A stretch of DNA of 64,000 bases from assembly GCF_022869785.1 (NCBI RefSeq), contig NZ_CP094997.1, positions 2,852,001 through 2,916,000 of the forward strand, read 5' to 3'. A program made the translations under genes and the position numbers. The notes under the pieces were generated by a model that was given only the letters and a program-made list of their open reading frames with translations, was not told where the DNA came from and ran no database searches. Of the stretch, positions 48,139 through 56,867 are shown piece after piece (the stretch's first letter is position 1; the number at the start of each line of letters is the position of its first letter). The DNA comes from Dyadobacter chenwenxiniae (GTDB taxonomy: Bacteria > Bacteroidota > Bacteroidia > Cytophagales > Spirosomataceae).

Positions 48139-48717
48139 ATGATTGCTTTACAAAAGCCACTTATACTCGCTTCCAATTCGCCCCGCAGAAAACAGCTGCT
48201 TACAGATGCCGGATTCGATTTTACCGTTGAAGTGCTCCCAACCGATGAAAGTTTTCCCGCAAGTTTGCCGGCTGAGCAAGTCGCCGATTTCATTTCGAAA
48301 GAAAAAGCGGAAATGTTCAGGGGCATTCGGCCTGATGCGATCGTCCTCACCGCAGACACCATTGTTGTTGCCAATCACGAAATTTTGGGGAAACCTGCGG
48401 ACCGTGATGAGGCATTTAGAATGCTGCAAATGTTGTCTGGTCAAACGCATACGGTCATAACCTCGGTAAGTTTGCTGTCCGCAGACAACATTGAAACGGT
48501 TTCTGACGTGGCAGAAGTCACGTTTAGTGCGTTGGAAGAGTGGGAGATAACCCGTTACATTGAGCATTACAAACCTTTCGACAAAGCGGGTTCCTATGGC
48601 ATCCAGGAATGGATTGGCATGGTTGCTGTTGAGAAAATTGAAGGATCATTTTACACGATAATGGGCTTACCGGTGCATATTGTTTATAAATTGCTGAAAC
48701 CTTATTTCATCAGCTAA
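48139..48717 (+). CDS. maf: Maf-family nucleotide pyrophosphatase
   Basis: A 192-residue house-cleaning enzyme that hydrolyses noncanonical nucleoside triphosphates (dTTP/UTP-type or modified) and can slow septum formation. Motifs: LASNSPRRKQLLTDAGF (10-28), the catalytic DTIVV near residue 73, LSGQTHTVIT and KAGSYGIQE near 152-160. It is the first gene of a short plus-strand pair with the GH13 gene, 26 bases apart. Symbol by family. Confidence 0.93.
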   Translation: MIALQKPLILASNSPRRKQLLTDAGFDFTVEVLPTDESFPASLPAEQVADFISKEKAEMFRGIRPDAIVLTADTIVVANHEILGKPADRDEAFRMLQMLSGQTHTVITSVSLLSADNIETVSDVAEVTFSALEEWEITRYIEHYKPFDKAGSYGIQEWIGMVAVEKIEGSFYTIMGLPVHIVYKLLKPYFIS

Positions 48718-48743
48718 GCCGGCCCTGTTGAGGCGACACGAAT

Positions 48744-50249
48744 ATGATTGCAGATAAATCAAGATTTATTCCGAGGGTTTGCTACGAAATTTTTGTCCGT
48801 TCATTTTGTGATTCAAACGGTGATGGGATTGGTGACTTGAATGGCATCATTTCAAAATTGGATTATCTTGCCGATCTCGGCATAGAAGCGATCTGGCTTA
48901 CGCCGATCCACCCGTCGCCCAGTTATCACAAATACGATGTGACCGACTATTACGGCATTGAACCGGAGTTCGGTACAATGGACGACTTCAAAGAACTACT
49001 CACAGAAGCACACAAAAGAGGCATCGAAATTTATCTCGACCTGATCATTAACCACACCAGCACGTTGCACCCGTGGTTTTCGGAAGCCCGGAAAAACCAT
49101 GCGAATGCTTACCGCGAATTTTACTGGTGGATGACGCCGCCGCAAATTGAAGCATTAGGCATTTCTACCAGGGAGACTTCGGACGATTCGCAAGTGGTTT
49201 ATCCCTGGCACCAGAACCTGGAAGATCCTGAAAAATACTATGGCCTGTTTTTTAAAGGCATGCCTGATCTTAATTATCATTCCGAAGCACTGCGTTCGGA
49301 ACTGGAGAAAATCCTGCGGTTCTGGCTGGTGGAAGTGGGTGTAGACGGTTTTCGCCTCGACGCCGCCCGGCACGTTTACCCGGAGTGGGAAAAGCATTTG
49401 AGCGTTGAATTCTGGCAATATTTCTCAAAACAGGTGCAGGAGATTAAGCCAGATGCCTTTACAGTGGGTGAAGTCTGGGCAGAAACGGAGGAGGTTGCAC
49501 CTTATTTCCGGTATCTGGACGCGACCTTCCATTTTGATCTCAGCTTCGCATTGCAACGCATGCTGATCGGAGAAAGGGATGAAGACATTGTTGAGAAGTT
49601 ACAGGCCAGTTATGCCGTTTTCGAAAAATACAATCCGCTTTTCGTAGATGCGATCATGCTTACGAACCACGACCAGGACCGCATAGCAAGCGTTACAGGA
49701 AATCATAAAGCGAAGATCAAACTGGCCGCCAGCATTCTGCTAACATTGCCGGGCCAGCCGTACATTTATTATGGTGAAGAAATTGGCATGCTCGGCACCA
49801 AGCCCGACCCTTACATCAGGGAGCCGTTTATCTGGTCCGGTGATGCGGAAAACAGCTGCACTGCGAGCTGGATCGACGCGCAATTTTCAAAAGCAGAAAC
49901 CATCACACCATTATCCGTACAAACCGAAGATCCTGATTCGGTTTTTAATCATTATAAAACATTAGTCAATCTGCGAAAATCAGAACCGGCGCTAAGCCAA
50001 ATTTTTGCACCAAACCTGCACCGCGTCTGCTTGCAAGATGATCAGATGCTCTCCTATTTTCGACCGCATGTGGATAAATCGCTGGTTATCATCCATAATT
50101 TAAGCAGTTACGACAAACCGATTCTGATGCCGGAAGACAAATCGGGTTTCAAGCATATCCTTTTCAGCACAGACCCGCAGCATTCGGGCACATTACAAAC
50201 CATGCAGCTCGCGCCCCATTCGAGCCTTATTCTCGCTTCTCATTCCTGA
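48744..50249 (+). CDS. GH13 alpha-amylase-family glucosidase / trehalose synthase-like
   Basis: A 501-residue cytoplasmic glycoside hydrolase of family 13. The (beta/alpha)8 barrel motifs are complete: DLIINHTS, the nucleophile D206 in GFRLDAARH, the acid/base E243 in VGEVWAE, and D310 in TNHDQDR. Domain B is short. SFCDSNGDGIGDLNGIISKLDYLADLG and GIEAIWLTPIHPSPSYHKYDVTDYYG at the start resemble oligo-1,6-glucosidase and trehalose synthase. There is no signal peptide and no kinase domain. Exact reaction open. It follows maf by 26 bases. Confidence 0.86.
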   Translation: MIADKSRFIPRVCYEIFVRSFCDSNGDGIGDLNGIISKLDYLADLGIEAIWLTPIHPSPSYHKYDVTDYYGIEPEFGTMDDFKELLTEAHKRGIEIYLDLIINHTSTLHPWFSEARKNHANAYREFYWWMTPPQIEALGISTRETSDDSQVVYPWHQNLEDPEKYYGLFFKGMPDLNYHSEALRSELEKILRFWLVEVGVDGFRLDAARHVYPEWEKHLSVEFWQYFSKQVQEIKPDAFTVGEVWAETEEVAPYFRYLDATFHFDLSFALQRMLIGERDEDIVEKLQASYAVFEKYNPLFVDAIMLTNHDQDRIASVTGNHKAKIKLAASILLTLPGQPYIYYGEEIGMLGTKPDPYIREPFIWSGDAENSCTASWIDAQFSKAETITPLSVQTEDPDSVFNHYKTLVNLRKSEPALSQIFAPNLHRVCLQDDQMLSYFRPHVDKSLVIIHNLSSYDKPILMPEDKSGFKHILFSTDPQHSGTLQTMQLAPHSSLILASHS

Positions 50250-50325
50250 AACTTAAACAGTAGGTTGCGGGGCCTCCCATTCTTTATTCCATATTCAGAT
50301 TTTCTTTCCAATAAACTTCGGAATT

Positions 50326-51339
50326 ATGAAGCGTTGCGCGTCCGTTCTGCCTTTCCTCTTTCTGCTTTCCTCCATTGGTTTTGCCCAGAAATCTTATCCC
50401 ACCATGGGAAAGATTATTTATGAAGATCCTGCATTTCGGAAGCTGCTGTCAGAAGATGCAAAAATTGAAGTGCTGGCTTCCGGTTTTGACTGGTCAGAAG
50501 GACCGGTCTGGGTGAAAGACAGTAGTTTTCTGTTGTTTTCTGACGTTCCAAAAAACAAAATTTACAAGTGGGACGAAAAAAGCGGACTGTCCGTTTTCCT
50601 CGAACCATCCGGTTATACGGGCCGCGGTGCGTATAGCGACGAACCGGGCAGCAATGGGCTGATCATCGACAGCAAAGGACGGCTTATCTCGTGCGAGCAC
50701 GGCGACCGGCGCATTTCGGCCGTATCATTAAAAGTAGGTGGAAAAATAACGCTGGCGGATCATTTTGAAGGTAAAAGGTTCAATAGTCCCAATGATGTGA
50801 CCGAACATTCGAACGGCAGCTATTATTTCACGGATCCACCTTATGGCCTGGCTAAAAAACAAGATGATCCTAGTAGAGAAACCAAACAGTTTGGCGTTTA
50901 CCGCATTGCCAAAGATGGAAAAGTGAGCTTGCAAATCCCGGATCTTACCAGGCCCAACGGACTTGCATTTTCTCCTGACGGAAAAATTCTCTACATCGCC
51001 CAATCTGATCCTGAAAAAGCCATCATTATGGCTTATAATGTGGATGAAAGCGGCAATGTCGTTGGAAAAGGGAGGCTTGTCTACGACGCAACAGCGATGG
51101 GAAAAGCCGGAAAACCAGGCTTACCCGACGGCTTGAAAATAGATAAGGACGGCAATCTCTGGTCATCCGGACCCGGCGGAATGCTCATCATCACGCCAGC
51201 CGGGAAGTTGTTAGGCAGAATTGAAATGGGTGAACTGACCTCCAATTGTGCCTGGGGAAATGACGGATCTACATTATATATGACCGTGGACGGCTATGTA
51301 TGCAGGGTAAAAACAAACACAAAAGGCGCCGGTTGGTAA
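50326..51339 (+). CDS. Exported SMP-30/gluconolactonase-like lactonase
   Basis: A 337-residue six-bladed beta-propeller lactonase with a Sec signal (MKRCASVLPFLFLLSSIGFAQ). Landmarks: FDWSEGPVWVKDSSFLLFSDVPKNKI (metal Glu), GSNGLIIDSKGRLISCEHGDRR, RFNSPNDVTEHSNGSYYFTDPPYG (metal Asn and Asp), RPNGLAFSPDGKILYIAQSD, LPDGLKIDKDGNLWSSGPGG (metal Asp). A Ca/Zn-dependent periplasmic hydrolase of sugar lactones such as gluconolactone is expected. It is a single gene; a second lactonase family occurs at 57767. Confidence 0.92.
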   Translation: MKRCASVLPFLFLLSSIGFAQKSYPTMGKIIYEDPAFRKLLSEDAKIEVLASGFDWSEGPVWVKDSSFLLFSDVPKNKIYKWDEKSGLSVFLEPSGYTGRGAYSDEPGSNGLIIDSKGRLISCEHGDRRISAVSLKVGGKITLADHFEGKRFNSPNDVTEHSNGSYYFTDPPYGLAKKQDDPSRETKQFGVYRIAKDGKVSLQIPDLTRPNGLAFSPDGKILYIAQSDPEKAIIMAYNVDESGNVVGKGRLVYDATAMGKAGKPGLPDGLKIDKDGNLWSSGPGGMLIITPAGKLLGRIEMGELTSNCAWGNDGSTLYMTVDGYVCRVKTNTKGAGW

Positions 51340-51343
51340 CTAA

Positions 51344-51886
51344 CTAGCGGTCCGCCACGCGCCTCACTGACCTAAGATCATTTTCCACATCTCTTTTCAC
51401 TGACACCCAGTTTGTTTTACCGTTGCGGTAAATGTTCGTGTACGCCCTGTAAAGGACCAGCTGATCAGCGCTAACTTTATCCAGCTGATCCGCCAGAACA
51501 CCTTTTTGCGAAGATTTGGCCGTTCTGTATTCATTAATGAGCACATTATAGCGGCTTTCCAGATTGTCAAGCTCATACAAAACCACCTCGCCAAGCTTGT
51601 CCATTTCCTGATATTGGGAAATTAGCTGCTGGTTATAATCCGCGCTTCCCGGCGAACCTGGATTTTGTGAATCATTGCGTTGTGAATCATTCAGCACGCG
51701 ATCATAATCCCGTTTGTAAGTGCCACTGTTTGAGCGATAATCACTGTCATAAGAACGGTCGGAAGGATCGCTGCTGCCGGACGACGTGCCGTGACGCTGG
51801 TCATAGCGCCTTTGTAATTGCTGGGAACACGAAAAGCTGATCACCGTCAAAGCGGCCACACAGCAGAGCAGATAAATCTTTTTCAC
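51344..51886 (-). CDS. Hypothetical lipoprotein with coiled coil (180 aa)
   Basis: A 180-residue lipoprotein: signal MKKIYLLCCVAALTVISFSC (Cys 20), then a low-complexity Ser/Asp/Arg/Tyr/Asn-rich linker (about 21-85, with RYDQRHGTSSGSSDPSDRSYDSDY), and a C-terminal helical region (90-175: LISQYQEMDKLGEVVLYELDNLESRYNVLINEYRTA). It looks like a surface or periplasmic structural protein. No family recognised. It precedes the beta-barrel gene's end by 11 bases and probably shares a transcript with it. Confidence 0.7.
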   Translation of the reverse strand: MKKIYLLCCVAALTVISFSCSQQLQRRYDQRHGTSSGSSDPSDRSYDSDYRSNSGTYKRDYDRVLNDSQRNDSQNPGSPGSADYNQQLISQYQEMDKLGEVVLYELDNLESRYNVLINEYRTAKSSQKGVLADQLDKVSADQLVLYRAYTNIYRNGKTNWVSVKRDVENDLRSVRRVADR

Positions 51887-51897
51887 GATTTTTGCTA

Positions 51898-52416
51898 TTA
51901 AAAGTTATGTCTTAAACCAATGCTTAGATTGGGATTAAAATAAAAGAACTTTGGAATCAGTTCCACATAGCCACCACCTTCCACGAAGAAAGAAGCCGGT
52001 TTCTGCGAGAAGAAGAATTCAAGTCCCGCTGTTGCCGAGGGGCCGGTTGAAATGTTGGTTGTATAAACTGATTTCACATTACGGTCTGGGTAATATCTTC
52101 TCGAATTTACCTGTACGCCCGGACCTGCATACGCGATCATCCGCTCGTTGAACAATGGCGCATACCAAAGATAAGTCCCGTTAAACATAACTCCTACTCC
52201 GCCCAGATCATCATTGCTTACTTTGTAATTATCCTTGCTTTTAAACAAACCAATGTATGTTCCAATGCTGATGTCCAGTGCGTTACGTTCACCGTATTTC
52301 CGAATACTGACGGCAATAGGCTCGCCGACCTCAAATCCAACGGCCCATTTCTGGGTCTGCGAGAAGGCAGGAATAACACAAAATAAGAGCGAAACAAGCG
52401 TAATAAACTTCTTCAT
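51898..52416 (-). CDS. Small outer-membrane beta-barrel protein
   Basis: A 172-residue exported protein with a Sec signal (MKKFITLVSLLFCVIPAFSQ) and an eight-stranded-type barrel: alternating strands WAVGFEVGEPIAVSIRKYG, LDISIGTYIGLF, GVGVMFNGTYLWYAP, AYAGPGVQVNSRRYY, ATAGLEFFF, FFVEGGGYVELIP, LSIGLRHNF, with a terminal Phe. This is the opacity/OmpW-like size class; role unknown. An ATG 6 bases upstream (52422) is also possible. Transcribed with the lipoprotein gene downstream. Confidence 0.8.
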   Translation of the reverse strand: MKKFITLVSLLFCVIPAFSQTQKWAVGFEVGEPIAVSIRKYGERNALDISIGTYIGLFKSKDNYKVSNDDLGGVGVMFNGTYLWYAPLFNERMIAYAGPGVQVNSRRYYPDRNVKSVYTTNISTGPSATAGLEFFFSQKPASFFVEGGGYVELIPKFFYFNPNLSIGLRHNF

Positions 52417-52443
52417 AATCATGGTTCAAAATTGTAAAGAGGG

Positions 52444-52451
52444 CAAAAATA
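52444..52451 (-). promoter_or_regulatory. Candidate -7 box of the small beta-barrel gene
   Basis: TATTTTTG on the minus strand (TAnnTTTG), about 28 bases before the start at 52416. Confidence 0.45.
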
Positions 52452-52579
52452 GTGCCATAACCATAACATTGACCTCTATTTCCACTTGCTCAAATTCACT
52501 AACGGGTTTTGTTTCAGGATCAATTTCTTTCTAATATTGGGCCTTAGTTGTTCCCGGCAGTCCATTAACCATCTTTCAA

Positions 52580-53083
52580 GTGGCCCCAGTAAAGCAGGAT
52601 AAAATTCTCAATACCAAAGATTTAATAGCGTATTTTCTTGTTGCGGGCACCGGGGCAGTAATACAACTCATATCAAGCAGTTTAATCCAGGATTGGTTCG
52701 ATGTCACCTGGAGCGAGTCCATCACCCTCTCTTATTTGGTAGGATTTGTTGTAGGTTTTATCCTCACCAAATTATTTGCATTTGACGCACGCCGCAGCAA
52801 CCAGACGCGCCGCGAAATGGTGAAGTTCCTAATTGTTGCATTGATCTCACTCGGCGTAACCAAAATTTTCACGTTGGGATCATTCAAGCTCGCGACCGAA
52901 GTGCTGGGCATGGACATTTATATTGTAAAGCTTCCTTTCGGTAAAAAGCAGGTTAATCTTACAGAAATGGGCTCTTATGTTACTGGAATGGGTTTCAGTT
53001 TTGTGAGTAATTATATTCTGCACAAAACATTCACATTCAAAAGCACCGGATTTTACAATCGCCTGAAAGTCCTTATCCGCTAA
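52580..53083 (+). CDS. GtrA-like membrane protein
   Basis: A 167-residue protein with four membrane helices of the GtrA family, which helps flip or transfer lipid-linked sugars. Typical are IAYFLVAGTGAVIQLISSSLI, LSYLVGFVVGFILTKLFAFDAR, KFLIVALISLGVTKIF, and YVTGMGFSFVSNYILHKTFTFK (the family's C-terminal motif). It begins with GTG at 52580; no ATG is available further in. No glycosyltransferase gene adjoins, so its partner is unknown. It converges on the thiolase gene. Confidence 0.82.
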   Translation: MAPVKQDKILNTKDLIAYFLVAGTGAVIQLISSSLIQDWFDVTWSESITLSYLVGFVVGFILTKLFAFDARRSNQTRREMVKFLIVALISLGVTKIFTLGSFKLATEVLGMDIYIVKLPFGKKQVNLTEMGSYVTGMGFSFVSNYILHKTFTFKSTGFYNRLKVLIR

Positions 53084-53089
53084 CTTTTC

Positions 53090-54274
53090 CTACAATCTTT
53101 CAATAATAACAGCAGAAGCGCCACCACCACCGTTGCAGATCGCAGCCAGGCCATAGCGTCCGTTATTATGTTCCAGAACAGATAGCAAGGTAGTGATAAT
53201 GCGCGAGCCGGAAGATCCCAGCGGATGGCCAAGCGAGACGGCTCCGCCGAAGATATTTACTTTCTCCATATCAATTTCCAGCATTTTAATGTAAGCCAAC
53301 GCCACAACCGCGAATGCTTCATTAACTTCAAAATAGTCAATTTGCGAAAGGGACATTCCAGCTTTCTTCAAAACCTTTTGTGTAGCTAAAACGGGTGTAG
53401 TTGTAAACCACGCTGGCTCCTGCTCCGCGTCGGCATAGGCAACGATTCGTGCAACCGGCTTAATATTGTTGTTTTTTACAAAATTATTTCCGGCAATAAC
53501 CAGCGCAGAGGCGCCATCATTGATCGTGGAAGCATTAGCAGCAGTAACGGTTCCTTCTTTGGAAAAGGCCGGTTTTAGAACAGGAATTTTTTCAAATTTC
53601 ACTTTTTTAAATTCCTCATCCTCCGCTACAGTTGTCACATCGCCCCCTTTTGGTGAAGGCACTTCCACCGCTATTATTTCTTTCTGAAAAGATCCATTAG
53701 CGGTTGATTCCGCACTTTTTGTATAGGAGCGGATGGCAAATGCATCCTGCTCCTCTCTCGAGATACCATATTTTTCAGCCGTCCGGTCGCCGCACAAGCC
53801 CATTCCGATCTGGTCGTAAACGTCTACCAAACCATCTTTCAGCAAACCGTCGATAATTTCACCATTGCCATATCCGTAACCATTTCTTGCCTTGGGTAAA
53901 TAGTAAGGAACCTGCGACATGCTTTCCATTCCGCCCGCCACGATCAGATCCGCATCGCCAAGCTGGATCGATTGCGTACCGAAAACCACAGCCTTCATCC
54001 CGGAAGCGCAAACTTTATTGACTGTTGTACAAATTACATTGTTTGGCAAGCCCGCATACAATGCCGCTTGCCGCGCCGGAGCTTGTCCGAGATTGGCAGA
54101 AATCACATTGCCCATGATCACTTCCTCAACCTGCTCAGAAGCAACGCCTGCCCTTTCCAGAGCGCCCTGAATGGCCGTTGCACCTAGTCTTGCTGCATGC
54201 ACAGTCGACAAACTTCCTCCAAAACTTCCAATCGGCGTCCGGGCTGCGGACAAAATAAAAACTTCTTCTTTCAT
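53090..54274 (-). CDS. Acetyl-CoA C-acetyltransferase (thiolase)
   Basis: A 394-residue thiolase that condenses or cleaves acetyl/acyl-CoA. Catalytic set: Cys in TVNKVCASGMKAV (about residue 90), His in GHPLGSSGSR (about 352), and Cys in AAICNGGGGASAVIIERL at the C-terminus. AARTPIGSFGGSL and GGMESMSQVPY are family features. The start at 54274 (MKEEVFIL) is chosen; the longer frame runs through the -7 box at 54302-54309. Role could be fatty acid breakdown, ketone metabolism or acetoacetyl-CoA supply. Confidence 0.94.
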   Translation of the reverse strand: MKEEVFILSAARTPIGSFGGSLSTVHAARLGATAIQGALERAGVASEQVEEVIMGNVISANLGQAPARQAALYAGLPNNVICTTVNKVCASGMKAVVFGTQSIQLGDADLIVAGGMESMSQVPYYLPKARNGYGYGNGEIIDGLLKDGLVDVYDQIGMGLCGDRTAEKYGISREEQDAFAIRSYTKSAESTANGSFQKEIIAVEVPSPKGGDVTTVAEDEEFKKVKFEKIPVLKPAFSKEGTVTAANASTINDGASALVIAGNNFVKNNNIKPVARIVAYADAEQEPAWFTTTPVLATQKVLKKAGMSLSQIDYFEVNEAFAVVALAYIKMLEIDMEKVNIFGGAVSLGHPLGSSGSRIITTLLSVLEHNNGRYGLAAICNGGGGASAVIIERL

Positions 54275-54301
54275 GGTTATCGGCTCGTCTGATGAGATCG
54301 C

Positions 54302-54309
54302 CAAAAATA
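54302..54309 (-). promoter_or_regulatory. Candidate -7 box of the thiolase gene
   Basis: TATTTTTG on the minus strand (TAnnTTTG), 27 bases before the chosen ATG. It rules out the longer start at 54304. Confidence 0.5.
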
Positions 54310-54381
54310 AAAACTATCCTGACAAATCTATGTTAACAAGCACCAAATCCAAAAAAGAAGAAGTTAGTTTAATCCTCCCTC

Positions 54382-54633
54382 CTATATATCAGCCGAACTC
54401 CGTGGCAATTTTTCATACTCTCCTTTCCAGCCGTAATAGCCGAAAATCACCAGACCGGCGCAGATAGGAATGAAAATCAGGATAATGATAGACCATTGTA
54501 AAGTCGTGTTTGTTCGTGCAATTCCCTCCGCAGCCAAACCAATTTTCTCGCTGGCCTGCATGAATAAGAATATAATGATAGCTGGCCCCAGCAGCATCCA
54601 GAGAATCCCCAGAAATTTCTTTAAAGCGTTCAT
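54382..54633 (-). CDS. Small two-span membrane protein, MFS-associated (DUF6814-like)
   Basis: An 83-residue membrane protein with two helices (residues 6-25, FLGILWMLLGPAIIIFLFMQ; 47-68, WSIIILIFIPICAGLVIFGYYG) and a basic C-terminal tail. It starts 39 bases after the MFS transporter gene on the same strand. Small proteins of this kind are found after MHS-type transporters in Bacteroidota and may be an accessory subunit. The DUF number is a recollection, not a search result. Confidence 0.7.
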   Translation of the reverse strand: MNALKKFLGILWMLLGPAIIIFLFMQASEKIGLAAEGIARTNTTLQWSIIILIFIPICAGLVIFGYYGWKGEYEKLPRSSADI

Positions 54634-54672
54634 ATTGAGCTATTTTTTTAAATATTTTGACAAAACCCGGAG

Positions 54673-56208
54673 TTAATCTGCGACGTTCGCATCTCCTTTA
54701 TTATCAATGTACACCGCCCCGATTACAAAGGAAAGCGCCGCAATCCCGATCGGATACCACAGGCCCGACAAAGGTGTAGACCCGTTGAACGAAGCGACTA
54801 ATGTGGCTATAAACGGCACCAAACCACCAAAAACGCCATTTCCAATGTGGTAAGGAAGGGACATCGATGTGTAGCGGATCTTCGTAGGAAACAATTCCAC
54901 CAAAAACGCAGCAATGGGTCCGTAAACCATGGTTACCAGCAAAACCTGGAAGAAAACCAGGGCAATTATAATAATGTAGGACGGGCCGGAGAGCGTCACA
55001 TCTTTGATCAGCGTTTGTGGCTCGGGATATGTTGCGAGCACATCATCAGGAATGGTCACCACCGTCGCTTCCTTGAATGTCATTCCGTTGTTCAATGTCT
55101 TAAACACGGTCGTCGTGATCAGCGAATCTTTTGTGTCTTTCACCAAAGTGCGTTTAACAACAGGATCAGAGGCGCTTTTCAATTCCGTTTTTTGAAATTC
55201 CCTTACATTGGTTGCATCTATAAAATACTGATAAATAGGGCGATAGCAAATTACTCCAAGCAGCATCCCGGTAAGCATAATCCATTTCCTTCCCACTTTA
55301 TCACTCCACGAACCAAAAACCACAAAGAACGGAGTCGCGAATAAAATGGCCCACAGCAGCACGTATCTGGACTCATTAAAATCCAGCTTACACGTATTCT
55401 CCAAAAACGATTGCGCATAAAATTGCCCGGTATACCAGATCACGCCCTGTCCCATGGTTGCCCCGAACAATGCCAGCAGCACCATTTTGAAATTAGCCTT
55501 CTTTTGAAAACTCTCTTTTAACGGATTCGTTGACACCTTGCCTTCTGCTTTTAACTTTGTAAAAACAGGGGATTCGTGCATTTTCATCCGGATATAAATG
55601 GAAACGCCAACCAGCAATATGGACACCAGAAAAGGGATCCGCCAGCCCCAGTCTGCAAATGCTCCCGCGCCTAATAAATTCTTGGTGAGCACGATAACGC
55701 CTAGCGAAAGGAACAAGCCTAATGTGGCCGTGGTCTGTATCCAGCTTGTAAAAAACCCTCTTCTCCCCACAGGCGCGTGCTCAGCCACATAGGTAGCCGC
55801 ACCGCCATACTCGCCCCCCAGCGCAAGTCCCTGCACCAATCTCAATATCAAAACCAAAATAGGCGCAGCATAACCAATGCTCGAATAAGAGGGAATTAAT
55901 CCGATGAGGAATGTAGAACCGCCCATCAAAACGAGGGTCAGCAGAAAGGTATATTTCCTGCCGATCAGGTCGCCTAACCGACCGAAAACCAATGCGCCGA
56001 ATGGCCTTACAATAAAGCCGGCGGCAAAAATCGCCAGCGTGTTGATTAATGCGGAAGCCCCGGCGTCGCTGGGGAAAAGCTGTTGCCCGATAATAACGGC
56101 CAGGCTGCCAAAGATGTAGAAATCATACCATTCAATTAAAGTACCAAGAGAAGAAGCAGCGATTACCTGGGTAATGCTTTGGGAAACATTTTTGTCTGTG
56201 GACTGCAT
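54673..56208 (-). CDS. MHS-family MFS transporter
   Basis: A 511-residue major-facilitator symporter of the metabolite:H+ (MHS) group. The N-terminus SLGTLIEWYDFYIFGSLA is the classic MHS start, with GRLGDLIGRKYTFLLTL as the TM2-3 loop motif and RLVQGLALGGEYGGAATYVAEHAP as the TM4-5 motif. Twelve helices are expected. An unusual 80-90-residue hydrophilic insertion (about 330-415: TNVREFQKTELKSASDPVVKRT to PEPQTLIKD) separates the later helices. Likely substrates are dicarboxylates, proline/betaine or aromatic acids; not determined. Confidence 0.9.
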   Translation of the reverse strand: MQSTDKNVSQSITQVIAASSLGTLIEWYDFYIFGSLAVIIGQQLFPSDAGASALINTLAIFAAGFIVRPFGALVFGRLGDLIGRKYTFLLTLVLMGGSTFLIGLIPSYSSIGYAAPILVLILRLVQGLALGGEYGGAATYVAEHAPVGRRGFFTSWIQTTATLGLFLSLGVIVLTKNLLGAGAFADWGWRIPFLVSILLVGVSIYIRMKMHESPVFTKLKAEGKVSTNPLKESFQKKANFKMVLLALFGATMGQGVIWYTGQFYAQSFLENTCKLDFNESRYVLLWAILFATPFFVVFGSWSDKVGRKWIMLTGMLLGVICYRPIYQYFIDATNVREFQKTELKSASDPVVKRTLVKDTKDSLITTTVFKTLNNGMTFKEATVVTIPDDVLATYPEPQTLIKDVTLSGPSYIIIIALVFFQVLLVTMVYGPIAAFLVELFPTKIRYTSMSLPYHIGNGVFGGLVPFIATLVASFNGSTPLSGLWYPIGIAALSFVIGAVYIDNKGDANVAD

Positions 56209-56292
56209 GGGTTAGGTCAAGGTGAGGATAATAATCTTCCTTAATTAGCTGGAAAAGCGGTAACAAGGATATCATTACTCATTAAACCACAA

Positions 56293-56323
56293 AAAAGCCC
56301 CCGGATCAAATCCGGAGGCTTTT
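56293..56323. terminator. Rho-independent terminator
   Basis: Thirteen-base arms (56293-56305 and 56311-56323) with one mismatch and a 5-base loop; A-run and T-run ends allow use in both directions. It lies between the acidic-protein gene (ends 56365, minus strand) and the MFS gene. Confidence 0.88.
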
Positions 56324-56364
56324 ACAGTTTCCCTTTTTCAGGTAAAAATTATTTGTTGGAACGG

Positions 56365-56667
56365 CTACAAAACATCATCATCCTCCTCGTCATCTTCACG
56401 GTCAATGATTTCATCACCGTCAATGATAACCGGCTCATCGTCATCTAACAAGCTGTCGTCATCGTCGTCCTGGACACCCTGCGGCAACACATCGTCTGCG
56501 TCATCATCGCCATCAATATCGTCGTCGTCGTCGCGGCCTACTAAATCCGGATCGTCGGCTACCGAGCGCGTTTGCTGTGTGTTGGTTGGAAAATCCGGAA
56601 CTACGGGTGCTTCCAATATTGGTTTACTTGTATCTGCTATTGCAGGTTCTCCTCGTTCGCGTATCAT
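56365..56667 (-). CDS. Extremely acidic Asp-rich protein (100 aa)
   Basis: A 100-residue soluble protein starting MIRERGEPAIADTSK; from about residue 45 it is almost pure Asp/Glu with clusters such as DDDDDIDGDDDADD and DDEEDDD. The first 40 residues are Pro/Thr/Gln-rich and include PVVPDFPTN. Asp-rich tails of this sort can bind calcium or other cations, or act as histone-like/nucleic-acid mimics. No family recognised; it has no signal peptide. The frame continues to 56778 but the ATG at 56667 is the natural start. GAC/GAT repeats give the DNA a microsatellite look and would be prone to length change. Confidence 0.7.
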   Translation of the reverse strand: MIRERGEPAIADTSKPILEAPVVPDFPTNTQQTRSVADDPDLVGRDDDDDIDGDDDADDVLPQGVQDDDDDSLLDDDEPVIIDGDEIIDREDDEEDDDVL

Positions 56668-56867
56668 AATTTTAAAAGTTAAATGGTTTTCAGTTGATTT
56701 TATAATGCAGTTCTTTAAATAATCATTCCAAAGAAAGCTGGGAACGGGAAAAAGAAACCTGGTCACGATACTGGACACAAATAATCATTTGGTAATATCT
56801 AAAAACCTAATGAAATTGCCGAAGCCTGCCTCCGGCCGGACCAATTCCAATCCTAAACCATAAAATA

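Noticed and set aside
54847..55344. 165-codon open frame on the plus strand
   Set aside because: Antisense to the MHS transporter gene; no domain-like features.
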